Shown here: positions 1 through 6,879 of the stretch, piece after piece | Numbering within the stretch: the first letter of the stretch is position 1 | How the letters are laid out: the number at the start of each line of letters is the position of its first letter | Source: RUG563 sp964423675 | GTDB lineage: Bacteria; Bacillota; Clostridia; Christensenellales; Aristaeellaceae | Direction: 5' to 3' | Length of the DNA stretch: 7,799 nucleotides | NCBI GenBank assembly: GCA_964423675.1 | Contig: CAYRFP010000064.1 | Span: forward strand, 1-7,799 | The notes under the pieces: generated by a model | Told to the model about the DNA's origin: nothing | The model's database searches: none | The model's input: the letters and a program-made list of their open reading frames with translations, nothing else | Made by a program: the position numbers and the translations under genes

Positions 1-536
1 CCGAAGTAGCGCTTGAGCAGACCCTCGAACGCCTTGCCGTGACGGGCTTCGTCGCGGGCCATTTCATGAACGGTGTCGTGGATGGCATCCAGACCCAGTT
101 CCTTAGCCTTCTTGGCCAGGTCAGTTTTGCCCATGGTAGCGCCGTTTTCTGCTTCCACGCGAACTTGCAGGTTTTCTTTCGTGGACGGGGAGACGACTTC
201 GCCCAGCAATTCAGCGAACTTGGCGGCGTGTTCCGCTTCTTCAAAAGCGGCCTTTTCCCAATACAGGCCGATTTCCGGATAGCCTTCCCGATGCGCAGCC
301 CGGGCCATGGCCAGATACATACCTACTTCGGTGCATTCGCCAGTGAAATTGGCGCGGAGGCCTTCCTTGATTTCTTCGGGCACATCCTTGGCAACGCCGA
401 TCACATGCTCGGCCGCCCAGGTCTTATCGCCTTCCTGCTTCACAAACGCACCAGAGCCCGCCTTGCAAACGGGGCACTTTTCCGGAGCCTGATCGCCTTC
501 ATGCACATAACCGCAAACTTTGCAAACCCACTTCAT
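1..536 (-). CDS. Reverse rubrerythrin (rubredoxin domain first, then diiron ferritin-like domain), C-terminus cut off by window edge
   Basis: Likely a cytoplasmic NAD(P)H-linked peroxidase that detoxifies hydrogen peroxide in anaerobes. The visible 178 residues begin with a rubredoxin-type iron site made of two CxxC knuckles (C5/C8 and C21/C24). A four-helix ferritin-like domain follows, with diiron-ligand motifs at E67/E70, E100-x-x-H103 and E163-x-x-H166 (the DEARH motif). Rubredoxin at the N-terminus is the 'reverse' order typical of clostridial enzymes; classical rubrerythrin has it at the C-terminus. The ATG at 534-536 is chosen because a GGAGG at 546-550 lies 9 bases upstream. An ATG closer to that site is out of frame and stops after three codons. 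The family is about 180 residues, so only a few residues are missing. It has its own promoter and is probably transcribed apart from the dehydrogenase upstream. The assignment is firm; the electron donor is inferred from the family. Confidence 0.95.
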   Translation of the reverse strand, partial: MKWVCKVCGYVHEGDQAPEKCPVCKAGSGAFVKQEGDKTWAAEHVIGVAKDVPEEIKEGLRANFTGECTEVGMYLAMARAAHREGYPEIGLYWEKAAFEEAEHAAKFAELLGEVVSPSTKENLQVRVEAENGATMGKTDLAKKAKELGLDAIHDTVHEMARDEARHGKAFEGLLKRYF

Positions 537-570
537 CGTTTCATTCCTCCAATTTTCTGTATCTGTTGTT

Positions 571-584
571 ACGGGTTTCCCCGT
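571..584 (-). other. Small 5'-leader hairpin with GAAA tetraloop upstream of rubrerythrin
   Basis: On the minus strand ACGGG, a four-base GAAA loop and CCCGT form a perfect 5-bp stem closed by a GNRA-type tetraloop. It lies in the leader between the proposed -10 box and the ribosome binding site at 546-550. It could stabilise the mRNA 5' end. It is too short, and has no suitable T tract in this direction, to be called a terminator. Confidence 0.35.
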
Positions 585-599
585 TTTGCTTACATAATG

Positions 600-643
600 A
601 GTATACACTGTTTTTGTACTTTTGAAACACGAAATACAAAAAC
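600..643 (-). promoter_or_regulatory. Rubrerythrin promoter with an overlapping inverted repeat (candidate operator)
   Basis: On the minus strand a -10 box TATACT lies at 600-605. The matching -35 region, about 623-628 (GTTTCA), is poor. Directly over the -35 region lies an inverted repeat with perfect 9-base arms, GTTTTTGTA at 610-618 and TACAAAAAC at 635-643, separated by 16 bases. A weak -35 box covered by a dyad fits a regulated promoter for an oxidative-stress gene. The repeat is not an obvious match to the PerR or Rex box as I know them. No GC-rich terminator for the upstream dehydrogenase is visible between 644 and 669, which is only AT-rich. Confidence 0.5.
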
Positions 644-669
644 TTTTTTATTTTTTTCGAAAGATTGTT

Positions 670-1701
670 TTATATCTCGTCCGGGATGATCTGAACCTTA
701 ATCGATTCGGCCGACATCTGCATGTGAATCGCTTCTTCCAGATGCGCGATAGGGTAGCGGTGGGTAATAAGGGGTGCTGTTTGAATGCGCCCGGCATTGA
801 TTAAATCTACCGCTTCCTGATGGGAATCCGGGTTGACAAACGAACCGCAGATTTTCAGTTCCTTCTTGAAAACGTCAAAAAGCGGCAAATCGAATTTGGC
901 ATCCACGCTGGGAACGCTGAAAAGCAGGATGCGTCCGCCACGATCGGCAAGATCAAAAGCCTGCTGCGTGGCAAAAACTTTTCCTACGCATTCGATGACA
1001 ACATCTGCGCCCTATCGGCCGGTCAGCGCCTGAATCTGCGCTAAAGGGTCTTTGGTCAGCGGGTCTATGGCTTCGTCTGCGCCGACTTGCAGGCCGATTG
1101 CCCGGCGAGCGGCCACAGGCTCGGAAAGAATGACTTGTCCAGCGCCCCGAAGCTTGGCTAACTGTACCATCAACAGCCCAATCGCGCCGCCGCCTACCAC
1201 GACAACCAGATCACCACTTTTGATATCCACCAGTTCAATCCCATGAATGCAGCAGGCAAGCGGCTCAGCCATAGCCATCGCTTCAAATCCAACTTCTTTT
1301 TTCATGGGGAATACCTGGCTTTCTGGCACCATGCTGTATTCCGCGAAGCCGCCGTTCATATTTACACCAACTGCCAGCATGGATTCGCAGAACTGTTTCT
1401 GGCCTTTACGGCAATGATAGCATTTTCCGCAATAGATATTGGGATCTACCGTGACACAATCGCCAACGGATACGGCAGTTACGCCTTCGCCGATGGCTTC
1501 CACTACGCCTGAATACTCATGCCCCAGCACGACCGGAGGCGTCACATCGGCGGAGCCTTTTTCACCGTGATAGATATGCACATCGGTTCCGCAAATGCCT
1601 GCGGCTTTATTGCGGATCAGCACCTGATGCGGGCCGGGAGCAGAAAGGTGTATGTCTCGCATTTCGAACTTTCCGTTGCCTAAAAAGAAATTCCCTTTCA
1701 T
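670..1701 (-). pseudogene. Zinc-dependent medium-chain alcohol dehydrogenase (sorbitol/threonine dehydrogenase-like), interrupted by one in-frame TAG
   Basis: An NAD(P)-dependent polyol or alcohol dehydrogenase of the zinc MDR family; the substrate cannot be told. Read through the stop it is 343 residues, normal for the family. Catalytic zinc ligands are C37, H61 and E62 (GHE motif). The structural zinc site is C91, C94, C97 and C105. The Rossmann motif GGGAIG spans about 170-175. The TAG at 1012-1014 is codon 230. It falls in the conserved stretch between LTGR and GADVVIECVG, and the frame continues without any shift to a TAA at 670-672. A C-to-T change of CAG (Gln), or a third-base change of a Tyr codon, would explain it. 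The start at 1701 has AGGAG at 1710-1714, 8 bases upstream. The DUF6054-like gene ends 16 bases before, so the two are co-transcribed. The truncated 229-residue product would lose half its nucleotide-binding domain, so it is probably inactive unless TAG is read through. Confidence 0.85.
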
Positions 1702-1717
1702 TTCCAATGCTCCTTTG

Positions 1718-2062
1718 TCATTTCCCTTGCGGATATTGTTCAATCACGCGGATAAACTTATCCAGAAAAGCTTCTTCGCCAAGGGTGTTTATTTTGAAAA
1801 ACATGGCCTGGCTGCCGCCAGATGTGAAGGCAGACAGATGCAGATCATCATCCCGGCCAAAGATGGTGACGGACAACGTCAGCCGATTGCCGCCCAGATA
1901 GCTGTATCGCTCATAAACGCGCACAGCGCAGCGAACACCGCCTGTTTCAAAGGACGTTCCGCCCTCGCGGGATGCGGAAACGCTTCCTTGCAGCACGTTT
2001 CGTTTGACATATGCTAACAGCCCGTCAAAGGAGCCGCGCAGGTGCGTTTGATACTGTGCCAT
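1718..2062 (-). CDS. Small conserved protein, DUF6054-like
   Basis: A 114-residue soluble protein of unknown function. It has no signal peptide, membrane segment or catalytic motif that I can recognise. Its features are a beta-rich middle (CAVRVYERYSYLGGNR, about residues 45-60), a conserved-looking SGGSQAMFF segment (about 81-89) and an acidic/amphipathic C-terminal helix. It matches my memory of the clostridial family DUF6054, including its length; this is from memory, not a search. The start is supported by AGGAGG within 2068-2075, with 7 bases of spacing. It lies 16 bases upstream of the alcohol dehydrogenase and behind a hairpin at 2088-2125, so its expression may be set by partial termination or by RNA processing there. 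Its function cannot be inferred from its neighbours. Confidence 0.85.
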   Translation of the reverse strand: MAQYQTHLRGSFDGLLAYVKRNVLQGSVSASREGGTSFETGGVRCAVRVYERYSYLGGNRLTLSVTIFGRDDDLHLSAFTSGGSQAMFFKINTLGEEAFLDKFIRVIEQYPQGK

Positions 2063-2087
2063 GCATTCCCCTCCTTTTGCAGAAATA

Positions 2088-2125
2088 GCCCAGCGCTTTC
2101 ACGGCGAAACCGTTAGGCGCTGGGC
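2088..2125 (-). terminator. Strong nested hairpin between the P-loop gene and the DUF6054-like gene (partial terminator or processing stem)
   Basis: GCCCAGCGC (2088-2096) and GCGCTGGGC (2117-2125) form a perfect 9-bp GC-rich stem. Inside it ACGG (2101-2104) and CCGT (2110-2113) form a second stem with a five-base loop. On the minus strand it lies just after the P-loop gene and is followed by TATTTCTGC, a poor T tract. It may therefore terminate only partially, or protect or process the mRNA. The ribosome binding site of the next gene follows 12 bases later. Confidence 0.45.
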
Positions 2126-2157
2126 GGCAAATGAGAACAATGGGGGTACAAGAACGA

Positions 2158-2568
2158 TTAAATGAAATACTTTTTGATAAATTCAGGCGCCAGGCTATCA
2201 TCCACATTGACACTCAGCACAAACTGCACATTATGCTTCGCACTGAGTTCTTCCAAACGGCGATAGAAATCCTCAGTGTTTTCCACATCGGTTTTAACCA
2301 GCTTCAGGAATGCATCCACAAAGATGACGCTAATATCAAAATTCTGGGCGAGCATACCGCACAGGAATCCGAAGAACATTTCGGGGCTGTCGGAGCCGTA
2401 TTCGCCGGCGTTCACAAAGCGCACTTCATGGCGCAGATCGAACATATAGCGGTTGTCATCATCCACGAAGATAACGTCACCCTTGTGATCCTTGATCGCT
2501 GCGTTTGCCATGTCCATAATCCGCTTCGTTTTGCCAGAACCTTTTTTACCGTGAATAACCTGTATCAT
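2158..2568 (-). CDS. Small stand-alone P-loop ATPase-like protein
   Basis: A 136-residue cytoplasmic protein. Residues 7-14 (GKKGSGKT) are a textbook Walker A motif. Residues 81-87 (VIFVDAF, acidic residue D85) fit a Walker B strand, and a later strand around 114-121 could hold a sensor residue. It is little more than a minimal P-loop core, with no added DNA-binding, membrane or secretion domain. Similar short clostridial proteins are often labelled 'ATP-binding protein' or, loosely, 'PilT'; nothing here supports a role in twitching motility. The ATG at 2568 has AAAGGGGG at 2577-2584, 8 bases upstream. The same sequence and spacing precede addB, which ends only 34 bases away, so the two are very likely one transcript. 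The role is unknown; nucleotide binding is inferred from the motif. Confidence 0.85.
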   Translation of the reverse strand: MIQVIHGKKGSGKTKRIMDMANAAIKDHKGDVIFVDDDNRYMFDLRHEVRFVNAGEYGSDSPEMFFGFLCGMLAQNFDISVIFVDAFLKLVKTDVENTEDFYRRLEELSAKHNVQFVLSVNVDDSLAPEFIKKYFI

Positions 2569-2602
2569 GGGAAAAACCCCCTTTATTTATTTCTTGATTC
2601 TA

Positions 2603-5600
2603 TTATAACTGATCTTTGCCAAAATTACCAGCATTATTTTTGTTCACATTTTCAATTAGCTGATCCAGCTCCATTTCCTGCAGGAATTGGACATTTCCAC
2701 GATTGGATGATACATCGGATCGGCAAATAGCGGCGTAATCACAGGTTTCACAGGGGCCTTTTCCATCCTTTTTGCAAAGGGGAGCAGCGGCAATCTCTCC
2801 GCTGCGCATACGGCTGGCCAGCTGCCCGGCCATGGATTGCGCATGGCCGATAAGGGCGCGCAGATCAGAAAGCGTGGCCAGCATGGCGCGTTTATCAAAT
2901 TCACCTCCGGCTGTCAGCGTTTTGGGCAGCGTCAGGGGCGGTGTTCCGGAATCCATTTTTTGCAGGATGGCTGCGTCTTTTAGCGCTAGGCCCTTCAGGC
3001 TCAGAGCCCGAGCCAGTGCGTCTTCCACTTCGGCGTTTTCCTCTGTATCAGGGAGCAGCGGATCTGCCACCCGCATATAGAACGCGCCTGCAGGCTGAGC
3101 GTTTTCTTCCGTGGCCAGCGCAGCCTGAAGATAGAGCAGAAGCTGTAATTGCGCGCCCCAGAAAATCTTAGCAGGATCTAGCTTTTCAGAGCCTGATTTA
3201 TAATCAACCACCCGAAGATACACACCCTCGTCTCCAGCATAGCGGTCAATGCGATCGATGATGCCACGAACGTAAACCGTTTCGCCGCTGCTGAGCCGCA
3301 GGGGAATGGGGGGAATGCCGCCGGGATAGCCAAAACGCACCTCGGCAAAGGCAGGGGAGAAAGCGCTTTGCCGCGCACCCTTGGTAAACGTCCAAGCCAC
3401 CCGTCGAAGCACCCGGCGATACTTTTCGCCCAGTGCGCGCATGCGGGCGCTGTCTCCCATTACGCCAGCAAGCAGCTGATCAAACAAGGGCTGCGCGGCC
3501 CGATCGATGGCGGCATCACAGGTTTTTTTATCAATTTTAGGCCAAGCGGGTAGAGAAGGCAACAGCCGCGTAAAGCCTTCCAGCGCGCTGTGATAAAAGT
3601 TTCCTGCGTCAATGGGGGTCAGCGTCCATTCCTTTCGTGGGCGTGGCGCCAGACCCTGCTCTACAAAATGTCGATAGGGGCAGACGGCGAAGCTTTCCAA
3701 ACGGCTGACAGACATTACACGCTCCATGAACAGCGCATGAGTGACCTGGCGGGGCAGGGGCGGCGGTGCGGAGGGCGCGGCAAAGGCGGCACGCAAAGCG
3801 GCAGCTCGATCTTTTGTTTCCGGAGCCTGACAGAGATATTTCCAGGCTTCCAGCCATTCGCCCTGTAACGCGCCTGCACGAATTCGCTGGCCCAGTGCAT
3901 CCAGCGCTGGAGCAGGGGCAAGGGGCAGCCGCGCCGCTTCTTTCTGGCTTACGCCGCCCTCCTCCACCAGCGAGGGAAAAATACGGCGAATATGGCTCAG
4001 CGCCGCAAAGGGCCTCAAAGCGCCTCCGTCCTGGGTGGCCTGCGCTCGGGAAAGGAAAAGATAGTCCGTTGGGGCGCTGAGAGCCTTCCATACGTCTAAT
4101 CGCGCCAGGCAGTCCTTGCCCTCTTCGTTGAGCGCCAGATGCGCATGCAGCGCCTGCTGGGTCTGCTCCTGCTCCTCCTCGGTCAGCAGCCCTGGCGCAG
4201 CGGCGGATAGAATGCCGTCTGTCAGGTTCATCAGAAATAGCGCGCGCGGCCGTGCCAGGGGCAGTGATCCCAGTGCGCCACACATCACCGCATCTCCGGA
4301 GGGCGGAAGAGAGGAAAGCTCGCAGGCTTCTAAACCGGCTTCCAGCCAGCTTGCCAGCTGCCGGGCAGACACTTTGGCGTTGCCCAGCAGCGCATATGCC
4401 TGGGACAGAAGCTGCATCAGCGCATCCCAAACTTGCTTGGTTTGCACGGCTTCCGCTGCCATTCCCTCCGCCAGCAGCCGTTCCTGGGTTTCCAGCAACA
4501 GTGGATAGACCTGCACCTGATCCAGGTAGGCGTAAATAAACCGCAGCGATTCAGCCGCATCCTCGGCCTGATGCAGTCCGTTCCGCAGTGTTTCCAGAGG
4601 CTCGATTAGCCGGATGCGTGCATCCTCTATGGCGGTTCGCTCGTCCTCCGATCCGCGGGTAAAGGGCGCCAGCCAGTGCCGACCGCGGATGCCATAGGAA
4701 AGCACATAGTTTTCCAGCTGCCAGCCTTCTGTTTCATCCACCGGTGCGTAACCAGACTTGATCAGCGCGATCATATCCTGGGCAGAATAGCCATTGGCAA
4801 TGGCCGAAAGAGAGGATAGCAGGAAGCGGCTGGCGCCATGGCAGGCAGCAGGAAGTTTCCTTGCCACATAAGCGGGAATCTGATAATCCGTCAGCACGGT
4901 GGAAAGTAAACCCGAAAAGCTACTATCGCCCAGCACCACAGCCATTTCTCCAAAGGCAACGCCTTTTTCATGGAGCAGCAGCATTTCCTGCGCGGCAAAA
5001 TGCGCTTCAAAATAAGGGCTGGGAGCGGCATAGAGACGAATGCGGCTGCATGTGCCATCCCATGAAAGCCCGGGGGAGTGGAGATATTGTGCGCTCAGAC
5101 GAACCAACTCCGGCGCGCGGCTCCCATGGGCAGGGGGGAGCAGGGAGAAAGAGCAGGGCATGTCGGCCTCCTCTGCGGCTTTGCGCAGTCGACCTATGCT
5201 TTCCAGAACCGGGTTGAAAGTTTCCTGCTGCTCTACAGCGATCAGGGCGGTTACATCCAGCGCCTGTCTGCAAAGCGTAAGCAGCAAGCGGTTCATTTGC
5301 CCTGTAAACACGTCAAAACCATAAACAATCACATGGGCGTTTTGCGAAATGCCGCTTTCAGGCAGACGCTCCAGCATCGCGCTTTGCACGTCTTCGCCAT
5401 CCACAAATTGTCCGGAGAGCTGAGCAGTATAAGTGGAAAAAAGAAGGGCCAAGTCCTGAAGCTTGTCCCGCCCTGCGCCTTCAGGCAGCGTGTCGGCGTG
5501 AGTCTTGAATTGCTCTGGAGATATGCCGGCCTGCTTTAATACGGCGATTAACGCAGAAGCCTGCTGAATAAAGCCCTGTTTTTCCACTGCGCTTTCGTAA

Positions 5601-5899
5601 TAGCGCAATTTTTTTTTGATGGAAAGCAGTGCCCGCGCCAGCGCCAGCTGCTTTCCTCGGGCGTCAATACGGACGCGCTGATCCGCGCCAGCCCGGGCAA
5701 AGACGCGTTCGGTCAGACGGGAGGGAGATAAAACCTCTAAATCAAAAAAGCCAACAGCGCCCAGACCATCCATTAAATCGCGCTCGATTTGCAGGGTATA
5801 CTGCTCAGGCACAAGAACCAGTGTTTGTCCGCCTACACCGGCGCAGCAAATGAGCTGCTCCTGAAGCGACGCCATATTGCTCCCTAGAATTCTCAGCAT
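2603..5899 (-). CDS. addB: AddB-type helicase/nuclease subunit with iron-sulfur staple; Walker A not recognisable
   Basis: A subunit of the AddAB enzyme that resects double-strand DNA ends for RecA-dependent repair. The protein is 1098 residues, typical for AddB. The N-terminal inactive-helicase region carries the family segment VPEQ (30-33). The place where AddB normally has GxxGxGK[ST] reads LGSNMASLQE (5-14), so Walker A is lost. The C-terminal RecB-like nuclease shows D882 (IIDR) and D899-Y-K901. Four cysteines, C740, C1050, C1053 and C1059 (one distant, then Cx2Cx5C), match the AddB 4Fe-4S staple. The frame stays open upstream to 6187, but ATG 5899 is the start: AAAGGGGG (5908-5915) lies 8 bases before it, and the extension would overlap the LysM gene and the terminator. 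addA, usually adjacent, is not here; the next gene is a small P-loop protein. Nuclease residues look intact, so the gene is probably functional with AddA encoded elsewhere. Confidence 0.92.
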   Translation of the reverse strand: MLRILGSNMASLQEQLICCAGVGGQTLVLVPEQYTLQIERDLMDGLGAVGFFDLEVLSPSRLTERVFARAGADQRVRIDARGKQLALARALLSIKKKLRYYESAVEKQGFIQQASALIAVLKQAGISPEQFKTHADTLPEGAGRDKLQDLALLFSTYTAQLSGQFVDGEDVQSAMLERLPESGISQNAHVIVYGFDVFTGQMNRLLLTLCRQALDVTALIAVEQQETFNPVLESIGRLRKAAEEADMPCSFSLLPPAHGSRAPELVRLSAQYLHSPGLSWDGTCSRIRLYAAPSPYFEAHFAAQEMLLLHEKGVAFGEMAVVLGDSSFSGLLSTVLTDYQIPAYVARKLPAACHGASRFLLSSLSAIANGYSAQDMIALIKSGYAPVDETEGWQLENYVLSYGIRGRHWLAPFTRGSEDERTAIEDARIRLIEPLETLRNGLHQAEDAAESLRFIYAYLDQVQVYPLLLETQERLLAEGMAAEAVQTKQVWDALMQLLSQAYALLGNAKVSARQLASWLEAGLEACELSSLPPSGDAVMCGALGSLPLARPRALFLMNLTDGILSAAAPGLLTEEEQEQTQQALHAHLALNEEGKDCLARLDVWKALSAPTDYLFLSRAQATQDGGALRPFAALSHIRRIFPSLVEEGGVSQKEAARLPLAPAPALDALGQRIRAGALQGEWLEAWKYLCQAPETKDRAAALRAAFAAPSAPPPLPRQVTHALFMERVMSVSRLESFAVCPYRHFVEQGLAPRPRKEWTLTPIDAGNFYHSALEGFTRLLPSLPAWPKIDKKTCDAAIDRAAQPLFDQLLAGVMGDSARMRALGEKYRRVLRRVAWTFTKGARQSAFSPAFAEVRFGYPGGIPPIPLRLSSGETVYVRGIIDRIDRYAGDEGVYLRVVDYKSGSEKLDPAKIFWGAQLQLLLYLQAALATEENAQPAGAFYMRVADPLLPDTEENAEVEDALARALSLKGLALKDAAILQKMDSGTPPLTLPKTLTAGGEFDKRAMLATLSDLRALIGHAQSMAGQLASRMRSGEIAAAPLCKKDGKGPCETCDYAAICRSDVSSNRGNVQFLQEMELDQLIENVNKNNAGNFGKDQL

Positions 5900-5931
5900 G
5901 CCACCGGCCCCCTTTTTGCGTTGATATTTGT

Positions 5932-5960
5932 ATGCTATCACAAAATCGGAAAAATGGAAA
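5932..5960 (-). promoter_or_regulatory. Possible addB promoter
   Basis: The terminator at 5965-6004 separates addB from the LysM gene, so a promoter is expected in the remaining 60-odd bases. The best fit on the minus strand is TTTCCA (5955-5960), a 17-base spacer and TAGCAT (5932-5937), each matching four of six consensus bases. It is weak, and other positions are possible. Confidence 0.35.
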
Positions 5961-5964
5961 GAGA

Positions 5965-6004
5965 GAATACAAAAAGAGGGAGAAGACCAGCAGCGTCTTC
6001 TCCC
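5965..6004 (-). terminator. Intrinsic terminator after the LysM gene
   Basis: On the minus strand GGGAGAAGAC (5995-6004) and GTCTTCTCCC (5978-5987) form a perfect 10-bp stem with a seven-base loop. It is followed directly by TCTTTTTGTATT, a good T tract. It starts 19 bases after the LysM stop codon and closes that transcription unit before addB. Confidence 0.88.
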
Positions 6005-6023
6005 GCATCCGTTAAGAATGGGG

Positions 6024-6737
6024 TTAATTGGGCAGCCGAATCTGCGTTCCCGCAGTAAAATCTTCTGGGGCCAGACAAGGGTTGGCTCGCAGCAATGCGG
6101 CGATAGGCAGGTTATATGTAACCGCCACGGATTCCAGGGTTTCATTTTCGCCCAGTGTGACGCACAGGGGAAGCGGGCAGGGAACATTGGCTTCGGGAAT
6201 ACATATCACATCGCCGCCTTGGATTTTTTCTAGATCTACCTGACTGTTGGCGTCTTGTAGAGTATGATAGCTGAGTCCATAACGCAGCTGCAAATCTCCA
6301 GCACTCTGCCCTTCCTGTACTACGGTGCGTCGGTTGGGCGGGCAGGAAGCGGTTTCTGGCTGAGATGGGGGTTGCGCTGAATTGTCCGTATTTCCAGAGG
6401 AACCCGTTCCGCCGGTATTTTCAGAGGAGTTTGTATCGTCATTGCCTGGGGCGCTTTCGTTGTTTCCCGCATTTCCGTTTGTTCCGGAATTCTCTGTTTC
6501 TCCAGCGTTTTCCTGATTTTCATTACCGATTTGATCTGTTGCGGGGCGCTGCACGTCTTCGCCGTAGGGTATACACAGCACATCGCCAACGGTCAGCCGA
6601 GATGGGGGGATATCCGGGTTGGCTGCCAGCAGATCGCGCAGAGTTACGCCCTGCCGATGCGCGATCAGATAAAAGCTGTCGCCGCGACGGACGGTGTATT
6701 CATAGGAACAGGAGGAATTTGTTGTGTTTCCATTCAT
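6024..6737 (-). CDS. Three-LysM-domain protein with a low-complexity linker and no signal peptide
   Basis: A 237-residue protein that probably binds peptidoglycan or related N-acetylglucosamine polymers. LysM1 spans about 12-57 (YTVRRGDSFYLIA start, GDVLCIP end). Residues about 59-131 are a flexible linker rich in Asn, Ser, Gly, Thr and Glu. LysM2 spans about 137-181 (ending GDVICIP) and LysM3 about 190-236. There is no enzymatic domain, signal peptide, membrane segment or sorting motif. Seven cysteines (10, 55, 132, 179, 187, 192, 221) are placed mostly at LysM domain edges and could form disulfides. Such leaderless LysM proteins in spore-formers are often spore-coat or cortex-associated; that role is inference. 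The start at 6737 has AAAGGGG (6747-6753) 9 bases upstream; upstream in-frame codons overlap the preceding gene. No good promoter is seen in 6738-6879, so it is probably co-transcribed with the peptidase and ends at the terminator at 5965-6004. Confidence 0.88.
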   Translation of the reverse strand: MNGNTTNSSCSYEYTVRRGDSFYLIAHRQGVTLRDLLAANPDIPPSRLTVGDVLCIPYGEDVQRPATDQIGNENQENAGETENSGTNGNAGNNESAPGNDDTNSSENTGGTGSSGNTDNSAQPPSQPETASCPPNRRTVVQEGQSAGDLQLRYGLSYHTLQDANSQVDLEKIQGGDVICIPEANVPCPLPLCVTLGENETLESVAVTYNLPIAALLRANPCLAPEDFTAGTQIRLPN

Positions 6738-6879
6738 GGGATGCCACCCCTTTCTTGGTTTTCCCTCCCATCGTATGCGGAAAGCAGTATGGGGTGACTG
6801 CGCGAGTGAAAAACAGAGAATGCGCGAAAAAGTTTCAACTGGGCAAATCGCCTTTTTTCCCTCATGTAGCCTGTTGAAT

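Noticed and set aside
571..590. Plus-strand terminator from the 5-bp hairpin followed by TTTT
   Set aside because: The stem is too short, the T tract is only four bases, and no plus-strand gene ends here.
39..689. Long plus-strand open frame of 216 codons
   Set aside because: It runs antisense over the clear rubrerythrin gene, has no recognisable domain, and is an effect of codon use in the real gene.
670..906. Separate 78-residue gene for the C-terminal part of the dehydrogenase
   Set aside because: Its ATG lies inside the conserved domain without a ribosome binding site, and the frame is continuous with the upstream part through the TAG, so it is the remainder of one interrupted gene.
2131..2730. 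Plus-strand open frame of 199 codons
   Set aside because: It lies antisense to the P-loop gene and the end of addB, with no ribosome binding site and no recognisable family.
3609..4430. Minus-strand open frame of 273 codons inside addB
   Set aside because: It is an out-of-frame shadow of GC-rich addB, with Ala/Arg/Gly-rich composition and no domain.
5900..6187. Upstream extension of the addB reading frame by 96 codons
   Set aside because: It overlaps the end of the LysM gene and its terminator, its sequence is unlike AddB, and a good ribosome binding site supports the start at 5899.
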